From Roseateles sp. (GTDB lineage: Bacteria; Pseudomonadota; Gammaproteobacteria; Burkholderiales; Burkholderiaceae_C): DNA of 64,000 bases. Shown piece after piece: positions 28,582-37,290 of this stretch (its first letter is position 1; each line of letters opens with the position of its first letter). Position numbers and translations under genes: made by a program. The DNA lies in NCBI GenBank assembly GCA_016790285.1, contig JAEUPJ010000097.1, positions 20,644 through 84,643 of the forward strand, read 5' to 3'. Below the pieces are notes generated by a model. It was given only the letters and a program-made list of their open reading frames with translations, was not told the DNA's origin and ran no database searches.

Positions 28582-28658
28582 GGTGGCTGTAGCTCAGTTG
28601 GTAGAGTCCAGGATTGTGATTCCTGTTGTCGTGGGTTCGAGTCCCATCAGCCACCCCA
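28582..28658 (+). tRNA. tRNA-His (anticodon GUG)
   Basis: A 77-base tRNA with the extra G(-1) opposite C73 that marks histidine tRNAs. Anticodon loop TTGTGAT has GTG at 28616-28618. Acceptor GGTGGCTG pairs with CAGCCACC, and CCA is encoded. Confidence 0.97.
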
Positions 28659-28675
28659 AGAATTCCAGATAAGCC

Positions 28676-28707
28676 AACGGCCCGGAAGCGAAAGCTCCCG
28701 GGCCGTT
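28676..28707 (+). terminator. Terminator after tRNA-His
   Basis: AACGGCCCGG and CCGGGCCGTT form a 10-bp stem extended inward by AGC-GAAA-GCT. The following GTGCTTTCT is only moderately T-rich. Position right after the tRNA supports termination. Confidence 0.75.
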
Positions 28708-28777
28708 GTGCTTTCTGGCTCCAGGGACTTGGAACGCTATGCCGCCCCGAGTCCGGTGCCTGCCTGGCGCGGCCGCG

Positions 28778-29839
28778 TCAGCGTTGCAGCCAGCGTGCCG
28801 CGTCGATGACGTCCACACCCTGCATTTGCGCCAGCCAGGCGTCGAACCACGGCTTGTGCGAAGCCCCGACGATGGACAGCACACGCGCGCCCGGGGTGTC
28901 GCGGAAGGCTTCGCGGATGTTGGCCACCATGCGCAGGTTGCGTGTCTCCCAGCCTGCCACCCAGGCCTGCGTGTAGCCCTCGGGTGACTTGGCGCGAAGG
29001 GTCACGGCGATGTTGATGCTCGTCAGCGCCTGCAGGTAGGCCGGGTCATTGCTGTAGCGGTACAGCGGCATCAGGTCGTTGGACGCCTTCAAGACGCTGG
29101 TGCGCTGTTCGTGCACCCTCAGCTCACCGCGCCCTGCGGCCCAGGCGGCCGTCAGGGCCTTGCCGAAAGCGGCCTCGTCGGCGGGCCGGAGGTTGTCGCC
29201 GGTGTGGTTGTCCACAGCGTGGACGCGTACCAGCCCCAGGCGCGCGGCGAGCTGCGAACCCAGCAGGTAGTTCTCGTTGCGGCGTGTGGCGATTTGTCGG
29301 AGCAGCTCCACGAGCGGGGCGTCCAGCCCGTCGCCAGGTTGGCGCTCGGCCGCGGGGAGCTGAAGCCATTGCGCGTAGGCCGACGCGCGGTCGTTGGCTG
29401 CAAGCATTGCCGCGGCAAGCTGCCGGCGCTGAGCCGGGGTTGGCGCGGCGGGCCAGGCCTGCAGCAGCCGGTGCACCTCGGCGATGGCCGTCGGCACGTC
29501 CAGGCCTGTCGACTTTTGCGCGACCTCGGTCGAGGGACAGTAGTCCGAGCTGTAGCGGCTGGGGTGGCGCTTCATCAGGTCGCACTCTTCACCCGACATC
29601 GCCTCGATGGTGATGACATCGGGCTTGAAGGCGGCCAGCCTATCCAGCACGCCCTGCAGGCTTGTGGGGTCGAAACCCTCCGGCAACTCGCTCAAGTGCA
29701 CGGTGCCCAGCACCAGCACTTGTGAACGCGGGCCCGCCATGTCGCGGTCCAGGCCCTTGAAGCTCACCTGGGCCTGCGCACAGGTGGCCACCAGCGCGGC
29801 GCTGGCAAGCCACGCGCGGTGCATGCGGTTGACGCGCAT
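28778..29839 (-). CDS. DUF5694 domain exported protein
   Basis: A 353-residue protein with a signal peptide (about residues 1-23, ending CAQA). The body has the DUF5694 pattern: SQVLVLGTVHLSELP near the start and ARVLSIVGASHKPWFDAWL near the end, which resemble the GTxH and E/H motifs of TraB/GumN-like metal hydrolases. I infer a periplasmic hydrolase-like fold, but no activity is established for this family to my knowledge. It converges on the tRNA-His region and is the second gene after a small ORF on the same strand. Confidence 0.75.
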   Translation of the reverse strand: MRVNRMHRAWLASAALVATCAQAQVSFKGLDRDMAGPRSQVLVLGTVHLSELPEGFDPTSLQGVLDRLAAFKPDVITIEAMSGEECDLMKRHPSRYSSDYCPSTEVAQKSTGLDVPTAIAEVHRLLQAWPAAPTPAQRRQLAAAMLAANDRASAYAQWLQLPAAERQPGDGLDAPLVELLRQIATRRNENYLLGSQLAARLGLVRVHAVDNHTGDNLRPADEAAFGKALTAAWAAGRGELRVHEQRTSVLKASNDLMPLYRYSNDPAYLQALTSINIAVTLRAKSPEGYTQAWVAGWETRNLRMVANIREAFRDTPGARVLSIVGASHKPWFDAWLAQMQGVDVIDAARWLQR

Positions 29840-29852
29840 GGGGCCGCCCGGG

Positions 29853-30101
29853 TCAGAGCGCCGGCGAGGCGTCAGCCTGCGCCACCGTCACGCTTGCCGG
29901 CGCGCGGCGGTGCTCCACGACGACGCGCGGCAGCTTGGCGACGACGGCATCCGGCGCGCGCTGGCCCACGATCACGACGCGTTCCAGTCGCTCGACCTGA
30001 CCCGTCGGTTGCGTGGCATGGTCGGCGAGGCCGACACCGATGGCGGCGGCTGCGGCGACAGAGCCGAAGGCGATGGCAAAGGTCTGGGCAACGGCGTTCA
30101 T
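29853..30101 (-). CDS. Hypothetical protein (82 aa) with N-terminal hydrophobic segment
   Basis: An 82-residue ORF, MNAVAQTFAIAFGSVAAAA onward, with a hydrophobic N-terminal segment that could be a membrane anchor or uncleaved signal, and a basic C-terminal half containing RLERVVIVGQRAPDAVV. A GGAG ribosome site lies upstream. It is 13 bases from the DUF5694 gene, so it is likely the first gene of a two-gene operon. Family not recognised. Similar short proteins with a V-V-I-V-G-x-R phrase occur in Burkholderiales, but this is from memory and untested. Confidence 0.55.
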   Translation of the reverse strand: MNAVAQTFAIAFGSVAAAAAIGVGLADHATQPTGQVERLERVVIVGQRAPDAVVAKLPRVVVEHRRAPASVTVAQADASPAL

Positions 30102-30246
30102 GGTGGGCTCCGAGGGGGTGTCCTGTGTGTCGGTGCTGCCAATGTCGTTGTGCGGCCCGCGCGCGGCGAGCGCTGCGCGACGGAATGCCGTCGCGGCCGG
30201 ACGAATTGCTGCTGGCCAGGACGAGTGGCGGCCCTGCCGGCGCAGT

Positions 30247-30714
30247 TCAGCTGACGTAGGTGAGCGGCAGCGCGGTCGTCAGCTTGAGCTCTTCCATCGC
30301 GAAGCTGGAGCTCACGTCATGCAGCTGAGTGCCGGCGATGAGGCGCTTGTAGACGCGGTCGTAGCCGGCGATGTCGGGCACCACGACGCGCAGCAGGTAG
30401 TCCACGTCGCCGCTCATGCGGTAGAACTCGACCACCTCCGGGATGGCCTGCACGGTGGCCTTGAAGGTGTCGAACCACTCCTGGCTGTGCTGGTTGGTGC
30501 GCACCGAGACGAACACGGTCACGCCGACGTTGACCTTCTGCGCATCGAGCAGCGCCACCTGCCGCGTGATGACGCCGGCCTCCTTCAGGCGCTGGATGCG
30601 GCGCCAGCAGGGCGTGGTCGACAGGCCCACCTGGGCCGCGATATCGGCCACCTGTTGGGTGGCGTCCTGCTGCAGGATGTCGAGAATCCGCAAGCCGATG
30701 GAATCCAGTTTCAT
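30247..30714 (-). CDS. Lrp/AsnC family transcriptional regulator
   Basis: A 155-residue Lrp/AsnC regulator. The N-terminal helix-turn-helix is LDSIGLRILDILQQDATQQVADIAAQVGLSTTPCWRRIQRLKEAGVI; the C-terminal RAM (ligand-sensing, oligomerising) domain includes VPEVVEFYRMSGDVDYLLRVVVPD-type residues. Members bind amino acids and control amino-acid or sulfur metabolism. The ATG at 30714 is the only start that yields the complete HTH. It is divergent from the desulfurase-MBL-rhodanese fusion gene with about 120 bases between starts, so it probably regulates that gene and itself. Confidence 0.93.
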   Translation of the reverse strand: MKLDSIGLRILDILQQDATQQVADIAAQVGLSTTPCWRRIQRLKEAGVITRQVALLDAQKVNVGVTVFVSVRTNQHSQEWFDTFKATVQAIPEVVEFYRMSGDVDYLLRVVVPDIAGYDRVYKRLIAGTQLHDVSSSFAMEELKLTTALPLTYVS

Positions 30715-30834
30715 GAACAGGATGGTATGAGAAATGGATTGCTCAGGGCGGCCCATTTGGAGGCGAACTGTGCAACGCAGTGCTGCGCTCCTGTGGGAAC
30801 AATGCGGCGCATTCGCCCACCCGAGCTTGAGCCC

Positions 30835-33075
30835 ATGGAAATCTATCTCGACGCCAATGCCACCACACCCGTGCTGCCCGCGGCCCGCGATGCCGCCCTG
30901 GCTGCGATGGCGGAGGACTTCGGCAACCCCAGCAGCATCCACAGCACGGGGCTCAAAGCCCGGGCGTTGATGGACGGCGTGCGCGCGCGTGCGCGGCGCG
31001 TGCTCGGGGCGGGGCAGGGCCGGTTGCTGTTCCTCAGCGGTGCCACGGAGGGCATCCAGACGGCTGTGCTGTCGGCGCTCAGCGCGCTGCGTGAGCTGCC
31101 CGTGCGGCCGGAGCTGCTGCTCTACGGCGCCACCGAGCACAAGGCCGTGCCCGAGGCCATCAAGCACTGGAATGCGCTGCTCGGGCTGAACCTGACGGTG
31201 ATGGCCATCCCGGTGGGCCGCGACGGCCGCCACGACCTCGGCTGGCTCAAGGCGCATGCGCCGCGTGCGGGCCTTGTCTGCACGATGGCCGCGAACAACG
31301 AGACCGGCGTCATCAGCGACCTCGACGGCATCTCGCAGGCGCTTGCGGGCAGCCCGGCGCGCTGGATGGTGGACGGCGTGCAGGCGCTGGGCAAGCTGCC
31401 GCTGCTGCTGGAGGAGCGGCGCATCGACTACGCCCCCTTCTCGGGCCACAAGCTCTACGCGCCCAAGGGCATCGGGCTGCTCTACGTGCGCGATGGGGCG
31501 CCGTTCACGCCTCTGCTCGCCGGTGGCGGGCAGGAGGGCGCGCTGCGTTCCGGGACGGAGAACATGTCGGGCATCGCCGCGCTTGGCGCCGTGCTGGCGG
31601 CGCTGGAGGCCGGTGGCACATTCCGCGACGCCGCCACTCTGGATGCCTATCGCGACCGTCTCGCGGCAGCGCTGCAGCAGGCGTTCCCAGGGCTGCTCTT
31701 CAATGCGCCGCCCGAACTGTGCCTGCCCACCACCTTGAACTTCGCCGTGCCCGGCATCAGCGCCAAGCTGCTGCTGGACCTGTTCGACGCCGCTGAGCTG
31801 CGCGTGAGCGGAGGCTCGGCCTGCAGCGCCGCCAAGGCACAGCCGAGTTATGTCCTGGAGGCCATGGGGCTGCCGACCTGGCAGACGGCCTCCAGCGTGC
31901 GCATGTCCTTCGGCCCCGTGGCCGACGACGCCTTCATCGACGAGGCCTGCGCCCGCATCCGCGTGTGTGGCGAGTCGCTGCGCGATAGCTGCCTGGACCC
32001 GAGTGCGCCAGGCCAGGCGCTGCCGGCCGACGGCCTCACGCGCTTTGTCGTCGACGGGGCCTGCTGCTACCTGCTGGCGGATGCCGCCAGCCAGCGCGCC
32101 GTCGTCATCGACCCGCTGCCCGAGCTGACCGAGCGCCTGGCGCAGTGGCTGCGCTGCCAGCGGTACGCGCTGGCCGCGGTGCTGGACACGCACAGCCACG
32201 GAGACCATGCGTCCTCGGCTGCAGACCTCTGGGCCGCCGTACAGCAGGTGCCAGGTGACGTCGACCCGCTGGGCTGGCCGCGCAGCGCCGACCGCCTCGC
32301 GATCGGCGCTTCGCACCTCACACGCTTGGCGATCCCCGGCCACACCCAGGACTCGACCGCCTACCTCCTGCACGACGCCGGGCAACTGCGCCTGGCCTTC
32401 GTGGGCGACACCGTCATGCCAGGCGCGCTTGGGCGCAGCGATTTCGAGCAGAGTGCGCCGCTCCAGTACGCCGCCTCGCTGGCGCGCCTGCGCGAGGTCG
32501 TGGGCTTGCGCACGCTGCTGCTGCCCGGCCATGACTACGACGACCGTTTCGCCACGACGCTGGCCGTGGAGTGCGACGCGCAGCCGCTCCTGGCCGACGT
32601 GCTCGCCGGGCGGCTGGATGCCGTGAGCTTCGCGGCGGCCAAGGCCGAGCTGGAGCGGGACCTGGGCCTGACGGCCTACCAGACCATCGCCTGCGGCGCG
32701 CGGGTGGATGCAGGCTGCGCGCTGGCGGGCAGCGAGATGGCGCTGGCCGACCTGCAGGCGCTCGCCGTTCAGCACCCGGGCCTGCTGCTCGTGGATGTGC
32801 GCGAGCCTTACGAACAGCGCCTGGGCCAGGCGCCTGAACTCGGCGCCCAGGTGCGCCGGCAGGCCGTGGCCCTGTCGGGTCTGCCTGACGCCCTGGTGCA
32901 GTGGCAGGCATTGCCCGCCGGCACGCCCATCGTCTTCTTCTGCCGCAGCGGCAACCGCAGCGCGCAGGCTGCCCGTGCGCTGCGTCGCCTGGGCCATGCC
33001 GAGGCCTGGAGCCTGCGCGGAGGGCTGGCCTTGTGGCCCCGTGCGACGGTGGCTGATGCCGCCCTGGCGATCTGA
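30835..33075 (+). CDS. Three-domain protein: cysteine desulfurase-like / metallo-beta-lactamase (persulfide dioxygenase-like) / rhodanese
   Basis: A 746-residue single ORF with three sulfur-related domains. Residues 1 to about 380 are a class V aminotransferase of the NifS/IscS type: LDANATTPVLP, the PLP lysine Lys206 (FSGHKLYAPKG) and the persulfide cysteine Cys330 in SGGSACSA. Residues about 400-580 are a metallo-beta-lactamase fold: THSHGDH (His453, His455, Asp457, His458), His503, Asp525 and His566, like ETHE1 persulfide dioxygenases. Residues about 625-740 are a rhodanese with the active Cys703 in CRSGNRS. Inference: sulfur released from cysteine is oxidised or passed on within one chain. 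Start ATG 30835; an in-frame ATG 33 bases upstream is possible. Divergent from an Lrp regulator. Confidence 0.9.
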   Translation: MEIYLDANATTPVLPAARDAALAAMAEDFGNPSSIHSTGLKARALMDGVRARARRVLGAGQGRLLFLSGATEGIQTAVLSALSALRELPVRPELLLYGATEHKAVPEAIKHWNALLGLNLTVMAIPVGRDGRHDLGWLKAHAPRAGLVCTMAANNETGVISDLDGISQALAGSPARWMVDGVQALGKLPLLLEERRIDYAPFSGHKLYAPKGIGLLYVRDGAPFTPLLAGGGQEGALRSGTENMSGIAALGAVLAALEAGGTFRDAATLDAYRDRLAAALQQAFPGLLFNAPPELCLPTTLNFAVPGISAKLLLDLFDAAELRVSGGSACSAAKAQPSYVLEAMGLPTWQTASSVRMSFGPVADDAFIDEACARIRVCGESLRDSCLDPSAPGQALPADGLTRFVVDGACCYLLADAASQRAVVIDPLPELTERLAQWLRCQRYALAAVLDTHSHGDHASSAADLWAAVQQVPGDVDPLGWPRSADRLAIGASHLTRLAIPGHTQDSTAYLLHDAGQLRLAFVGDTVMPGALGRSDFEQSAPLQYAASLARLREVVGLRTLLLPGHDYDDRFATTLAVECDAQPLLADVLAGRLDAVSFAAAKAELERDLGLTAYQTIACGARVDAGCALAGSEMALADLQALAVQHPGLLLVDVREPYEQRLGQAPELGAQVRRQAVALSGLPDALVQWQALPAGTPIVFFCRSGNRSAQAARALRRLGHAEAWSLRGGLALWPRATVADAALAI

Positions 33076-33243
33076 TCGAGCGAACAGCGCGTGGGAAGCG
33101 CGCCAGTTCGCGCGATGCAAACCCGCTTTGTGTCCGCCTCGACACAGAGCCGATAAGAAGGCTTGACGCACGGCTTCCAAGAATGGGTTCACCCGCCGCC
33201 AACCCGGCAGCGGGGCAGCAACCTTTCTTGAGAAGGAGTCGCC

Positions 33244-33969
33244 ATGAGCACGATCAGCGGCCTGGGCGGTGTGAACCGGGCCTGGGACACCAGCCAGAGC
33301 GGAGCATCCCGCAAGGCCGAGCACGAAGCGCGCATGTTCGCCAAGGTGGACAGCGACGGCAGCGGCGGCGTGGACGCCACCGAACTCGCCGCCATGCTGG
33401 AGCACACCGGCCAGTCCGGCGACAGCGCCGAGCTGTTGAAGAAGATGGACAGCGACAGCGACGGCAGCCTGTCCAGCGACGAACTGCGCCAGGGCATGCG
33501 CGAACTGATGCCGCCGCCCGCCTCCACGCTGGACTTCGCGCAATCGCGCGGCGCCGCCAACGACGAGGACGACCCCTTCGCCGCGCTCGACGCCGATGGC
33601 GACGGCCAGCTCTCGCGGGCTGAGTACGAGGCCGGCCAGTCGCAGCAAACCCGGGGCCCGGGCGGCCCAGGCGGCCCAGGCGGCCCGCCCCCGGGCGCAG
33701 GTGGCCCGCCGCCGGTGCAGGGTGGCACCGGCACCACCGAGACGTCCTCCACCACCTATGACCCGCTCGACGTCAACCAGGACGGCACGGTGTCGCAGAT
33801 CGAGCGCCTTGCCGGCCAGCTGCAGGAGCTCGCCAAGGCGGGCTCGGGGGACGACGCGCAAGGCGTCAACGCGGACATCGCCGCGCTCGCCCAGAAGCTC
33901 TATGACCAGATCAGCAAGAACTGGCTCCAGCCCACGTCCGAGACGCAGGGCATCAGCACGACGGCCTGA
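33244..33969 (+). CDS. EF-hand calcium-binding protein
   Basis: A 241-residue protein with four canonical EF-hand loops: DSDGSGGVDATE, DSDSDGSLSSDE, DADGDGQLSRAE and DVNQDGTVSQIE, each with acidic residues at calcium positions 1, 3, 5 and 12. A Gly/Pro-rich linker with repeated GGP units (about residues 137-160) joins hands 3 and 4. There is no signal peptide, and the start MSTISGLGG follows an AAGGAG ribosome site. The arrangement (two pairs plus a flexible linker) is typical of Burkholderiales EF-hand proteins of unknown role. It ends directly against the convergent FAD oxidase gene. Confidence 0.9.
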   Translation: MSTISGLGGVNRAWDTSQSGASRKAEHEARMFAKVDSDGSGGVDATELAAMLEHTGQSGDSAELLKKMDSDSDGSLSSDELRQGMRELMPPPASTLDFAQSRGAANDEDDPFAALDADGDGQLSRAEYEAGQSQQTRGPGGPGGPGGPPPGAGGPPPVQGGTGTTETSSTTYDPLDVNQDGTVSQIERLAGQLQELAKAGSGDDAQGVNADIAALAQKLYDQISKNWLQPTSETQGISTTA

Positions 33970-35052
33970 TCAGAGGCTGGCGGCGAGGTCTTCGGCCAGG
34001 GCCAGCGCGGCCGTGAGGCCCGGTGACTCGATGCCGAACAGGTTGACGAGGCCGGGCTGGCCGCGGTCGATGACGAAGTCGGCCGCCGGCTCGCCCGGCC
34101 CGCTCAGCTTGGGGCGCACACCGCTGTAGGCGGGCTGCAGCGCGCCGGCGGGCAGGGCGGGCCAGTAGCTGCGCACCTCGGCCTCGAAGCGTGTGCCCAG
34201 CGCTGGGTCCACGGTGTAGTCCAGCGCGGCGGGGTCGGTGTCGGGCAGCCACTGCACGTCCGGACCGAAGCGGGCCTGGCCGCCCAGGTCCAGCGTGAGG
34301 TGCACGCCCAGGCCGCCGTCCACCGGCAAGGGGTAGATCAACCGCTGGAAGGGCGCGCGGCCGGGCAGCGAGAAGTAGTGGCCGCGGGCAAGGCGCAGGG
34401 CCGGCGCCGGCGCGCCGAGCGCACGGGCCACCTGGCACGCGAACAGGCCGGCCGCATTCACCACGTGGCGCGCGCCCAGGTCGAAGTCATCGCCGATGCG
34501 CAGCCGCCAGCCGTCGGCGAGCCGTTCGCCGCCCGTCACCGGGCTGGCCAGCGCGAGGCTCGCGCCGTGGCGCTCGGCGTCGCCCAGCAGCGAGGTCATC
34601 AGCCCGTGGCTGTCGACGATGCCGCTCGATGGCGAGAGCAGGGCGCCCGCGGCATGCAGGGCCGGCTCCAGGTGGTTCACCTCAGCCCGCTCCAGCAGGC
34701 GCAGGTCAGCCACGCCGTTGGCTGCACCGCTGGCGGCGAGTTGCGCCAGGCGGGGCAGGTCGGCCTCGCGCGTGGCCACCACGAGCTTGCCGCAGCGGCT
34801 GTGGGCGATGCCGCGCGCCGCGCAGTAGTCGTAGAGCAGCGCCTTGCCACGCACGCAAAGCCTCGCCTTGAGGCTGCCCGCAGGGTAGTACAGGCCCGCG
34901 TGGATCACTTCGCTGTTGCGCGAGGAGATGCCCGTGCCGAAGGCCGTTGCGCGCTCGATCACGATGACTTCACGCCCGCGCTCGGCAAGCGCCCGCGCGA
35001 CGGCAAGGCCCACGACCCCGGCACCGATGATGGCCACTTCGACTTGATCCAT
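33970..35052 (-). CDS. FAD-dependent oxidoreductase, L-2-hydroxyglutarate oxidase-like
   Basis: A 360-residue DAO-family flavoprotein. The Rossmann motif [28 protein letters not shown] is at residues 7-34, and [29 protein letters not shown] is the signature of the LhgO/L2HGDH group, which oxidises L-2-hydroxyglutarate to 2-oxoglutarate. The C-terminal [19 protein letters not shown] and [18 protein letters not shown] segments support the group. The exact substrate is inferred from similarity. It is convergent with the EF-hand gene (no gap) and divergent from the Bcr/CflA gene. Confidence 0.87.
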   Translation of the reverse strand: MDQVEVAIIGAGVVGLAVARALAERGREVIVIERATAFGTGISSRNSEVIHAGLYYPAGSLKARLCVRGKALLYDYCAARGIAHSRCGKLVVATREADLPRLAQLAASGAANGVADLRLLERAEVNHLEPALHAAGALLSPSSGIVDSHGLMTSLLGDAERHGASLALASPVTGGERLADGWRLRIGDDFDLGARHVVNAAGLFACQVARALGAPAPALRLARGHYFSLPGRAPFQRLIYPLPVDGGLGVHLTLDLGGQARFGPDVQWLPDTDPAALDYTVDPALGTRFEAEVRSYWPALPAGALQPAYSGVRPKLSGPGEPAADFVIDRGQPGLVNLFGIESPGLTAALALAEDLAASL

Positions 35053-35204
35053 GCTCGCGAGTTTGCCTCCTAGAATCTGCGCCGCGCCGTGAACCCATGC
35101 GGCGCCGTCCCGCCGAGGGGTGCTGCGACGGAGCGCGCCTCCGCCACGCTCGGTGTCGACGTCAGGTCAAGGGCGCCCTCTGTGAAGAAGAGGCCCTGCC
35201 GCGC

Positions 35205-36377
35205 ATGCCGTTTTCCCCTTCCATACGAACCATCCTGCCGCTCGCCTTCGTCACCGGCGTGAGCATGGCGGCCATGGATCTCTACCTGCCCGCCGTGCCT
35301 GCCTTGCAGGCCGGCATGGGCATCAGCGTGCCACTCGCCCAGGCGACGGTGGCGGTCTACCTCGCGGGCCTGGCCGCGGCCCAGCTGCTGTGGGGCGAAC
35401 TGCTCAACCGGCTGGGGCCGCGGCGCTGCCTGGAAGTGGGCCTGGCACTGCTGGTGCTCACGAGCCTGGGCTGCGCGCTGGCGCCCAACATCGAGACCTT
35501 GCTCGTGCTGCGGCTGCTGCAGGGCGTCGCCGCAGCCGCGGCCACCGTGGTGGCGCCGAGTGTGGTGCGGGCGACGCTCGGCCAGGCCGACGTCGTGCGG
35601 GGCATCGCGGCCATCTCGATGATCGAATCCATCGTGCCGGCCGCAGGCCCGGTCATCGGGGCGCTGCTGCTGCGCGTGACCGACTGGCGCGGCACCTTCT
35701 GGGTGCTGGCCGCACTGGCGCTGCTGGTGCTGCCCTGGGTGGTCAAGATCGCGCCGCGTCGCCTGCCCGGCCTGGACATGGACCATGACGTCGGCTACCT
35801 CGGTGTGCTGCGCAACCGCCGCTTCCTGCGGCTCGCGGCGTCGCACGCGCTGTGCATCGGCGCCTTGCTGACCTTCCTGGCCAGCGCGCCGCAGCTGCTG
35901 CAACACACGCTCGGCCTCGGGTCGAGCGCGTTCGCGATGCTGCAGGTCGTGGGCGTGAGCGCCTTCATGCTCGGGGCCTCGCAATCCGGGCGCTGGGCGG
36001 CGCGGCTGGGCCATGCACGCGTCGTGCGCCTGGGCAGCGGCCTGCAGCTGGGGGCCTGTGCGCTGGCGCTGGGCGGCGCTCTGGTCTGGGGGCAGCTGCC
36101 CTTCGTGGCCCTGGCGGCGTGGTGGTTCTGTTTCTGCGGGGCGTTGGCCATCCGCGGGCCTGCCACGTTCGGCGACGCCATCGACCTGCCGCCTGCGCAG
36201 ATGGGGCGCGCCACGGCCCTGCTCATCCTGGCGCTGCTGGCAGCCGGTGCCATCGGCACGCAGCTGGTCGCGCCCTTCATGGGCCATGCCGACAGCACGG
36301 CGCCGCTGTTCGCGAGCGTGGGCGTGCAGCTGCTGCTCAGTGCTGCGCTGGTGTGGCGCTACCCGGTCAAGGGGTGA
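35205..36377 (+). CDS. Bcr/CflA family multidrug efflux MFS transporter
   Basis: A 390-residue major facilitator with about twelve hydrophobic segments. TGVSMAAMDLYLPAVPALQ near the N terminus carries the D-x-Y-L-P motif that defines the Bcr/CflA drug:proton antiporters; the loop 2-3 motif (WGELLNRLGPRRCLEVGL) and motif C-like VPAAGPVIGALLL also fit. Substrates of the group include bicyclomycin, chloramphenicol and sulfonamides, but this member is not assignable. The ATG at 35205 starts the first membrane segment; upstream in-frame sequence is non-coding in character. The 3' end overlaps the convergent DUF3616 gene by 11 bases. Confidence 0.93.
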   Translation: MPFSPSIRTILPLAFVTGVSMAAMDLYLPAVPALQAGMGISVPLAQATVAVYLAGLAAAQLLWGELLNRLGPRRCLEVGLALLVLTSLGCALAPNIETLLVLRLLQGVAAAAATVVAPSVVRATLGQADVVRGIAAISMIESIVPAAGPVIGALLLRVTDWRGTFWVLAALALLVLPWVVKIAPRRLPGLDMDHDVGYLGVLRNRRFLRLAASHALCIGALLTFLASAPQLLQHTLGLGSSAFAMLQVVGVSAFMLGASQSGRWAARLGHARVVRLGSGLQLGACALALGGALVWGQLPFVALAAWWFCFCGALAIRGPATFGDAIDLPPAQMGRATALLILALLAAGAIGTQLVAPFMGHADSTAPLFASVGVQLLLSAALVWRYPVKG

Positions 36378-37290
36378 AGTCGAGCGAGCGAAAGCCGCGC
36401 TGGTGCTTGTCGGCGTCCTTGCAGGCCTTCTTGCCGAGGTCCACGCCGCCGTCGTCGCTGAGCAGCGTGGCCTGCCCCGCGGGCCAGGTGAAGAGCGCCT
36501 CCGGGCGCAGCGTGCCGAGCTCGAGGGGCACGCGCACGGCCTCGTCGCCAGTGCGGCCGCTCCAGCGGTAGAGGGCGAAGCTGCCGTCGTCGCCGGTGGG
36601 CCCCGCCACGATGAGGTAGCCGCTGCCAATGTGGGCCAGGTCCCGCACGCCTCGTCTGCCGAGGTCCAGCGACGCGGCGGCGCCAAAGCGCGCCGGGCCG
36701 CGGCCGGCGACGAGCTCGGCCGGGTTGAGCAAAGGCAGCAGCAGCGCGCGACCCTGGGGCACCGGGTTGCGCAGGCCGATCAGGAGGCTGCCGTCGGGCG
36801 CCGTGGCCAGGCCTTCGATGTTGAAGCCGCCGGGCGCCTCGGCGGCCAGTTGGGCCGCGTCGGCCAGCTTCCAGCGCGCCAGTGCGGGAGACGCCAGCAG
36901 GTCGTCCAGCAGCCTCGCGTACGGCGTGCCCACGGGCTCGACGGTGGCGCCCTTGATGGCCGTGGCGAAGAAGCGATGCCGGTCCTCGCGCCGCTTGCCC
37001 GCGCTGTTGCGGGCGTGGGAGGCGATCCAGTAGATGCGCTCGCCCACGCGCGCGGCGCCTTCCAGGTCGGACTCCTTGTCCGCGCGCAGGAACTTGCCCA
37101 GCTCGACCTCGCGCACCGCTGCCGGCACGCCCCGCTTGTAGACGGTCAGCCGGTTGTGCTCGTCGTCCGCCACGATGAAGTGCTGCGCGTCCAGCGCGAT
37201 GGCGGCGGACGCGTCGCACAGGCCCTCGTAGCGCGTCTGCGCCTGAGCCACCGCGGCCAGCAAGGCAAGGCCAGCCGCCATCATTCGCAT
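36367..37290 (-). CDS. DUF3616 domain exported protein
   Basis: A 307-residue protein with a signal peptide (about residues 1-18, ending AQAQ) and a DUF3616 body, predicted as a beta-propeller-like fold. Recognisable segments are FIVADDEHNRLTVYKRG, KESDLEGAARVGERIYWIASHARN and GGFNIEGLATAPDGSLLIGLRNP, with the E-G-A/L repeats expected of the family. Function is unknown. Its start overlaps the stop of the aminopeptidase P gene by one base, so the two are co-transcribed. The last 11 bases overlap the Bcr/CflA gene on the other strand. Confidence 0.85.
   Translation of the reverse strand: MRMMAAGLALLAAVAQAQTRYEGLCDASAAIALDAQHFIVADDEHNRLTVYKRGVPAAVREVELGKFLRADKESDLEGAARVGERIYWIASHARNSAGKRREDRHRFFATAIKGATVEPVGTPYARLLDDLLASPALARWKLADAAQLAAEAPGGFNIEGLATAPDGSLLIGLRNPVPQGRALLLPLLNPAELVAGRGPARFGAAASLDLGRRGVRDLAHIGSGYLIVAGPTGDDGSFALYRWSGRTGDEAVRVPLELGTLRPEALFTWPAGQATLLSDDGGVDLGKKACKDADKHQRGFRSLDFTP

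Noticed and set aside
29607-30254. Forward ORF of 215 codons over the DUF5694/small-gene start region
   Set aside because: Arg/Gly-rich shadow without ribosome site; both reverse-strand genes explain the coding signal better.
33661-33720. GGC-CCA repeat run, considered as a regulatory or CRISPR-like repeat
   Set aside because: It encodes the GGP linker of the EF-hand protein in frame and lacks unique spacers. No CRISPR array was seen anywhere in the window.
30715-33861. Long reverse-strand frame extending the Lrp gene across the fusion gene
   Set aside because: The Lrp HTH starts at 30714; the upstream extension is an antisense shadow of the desulfurase fusion.
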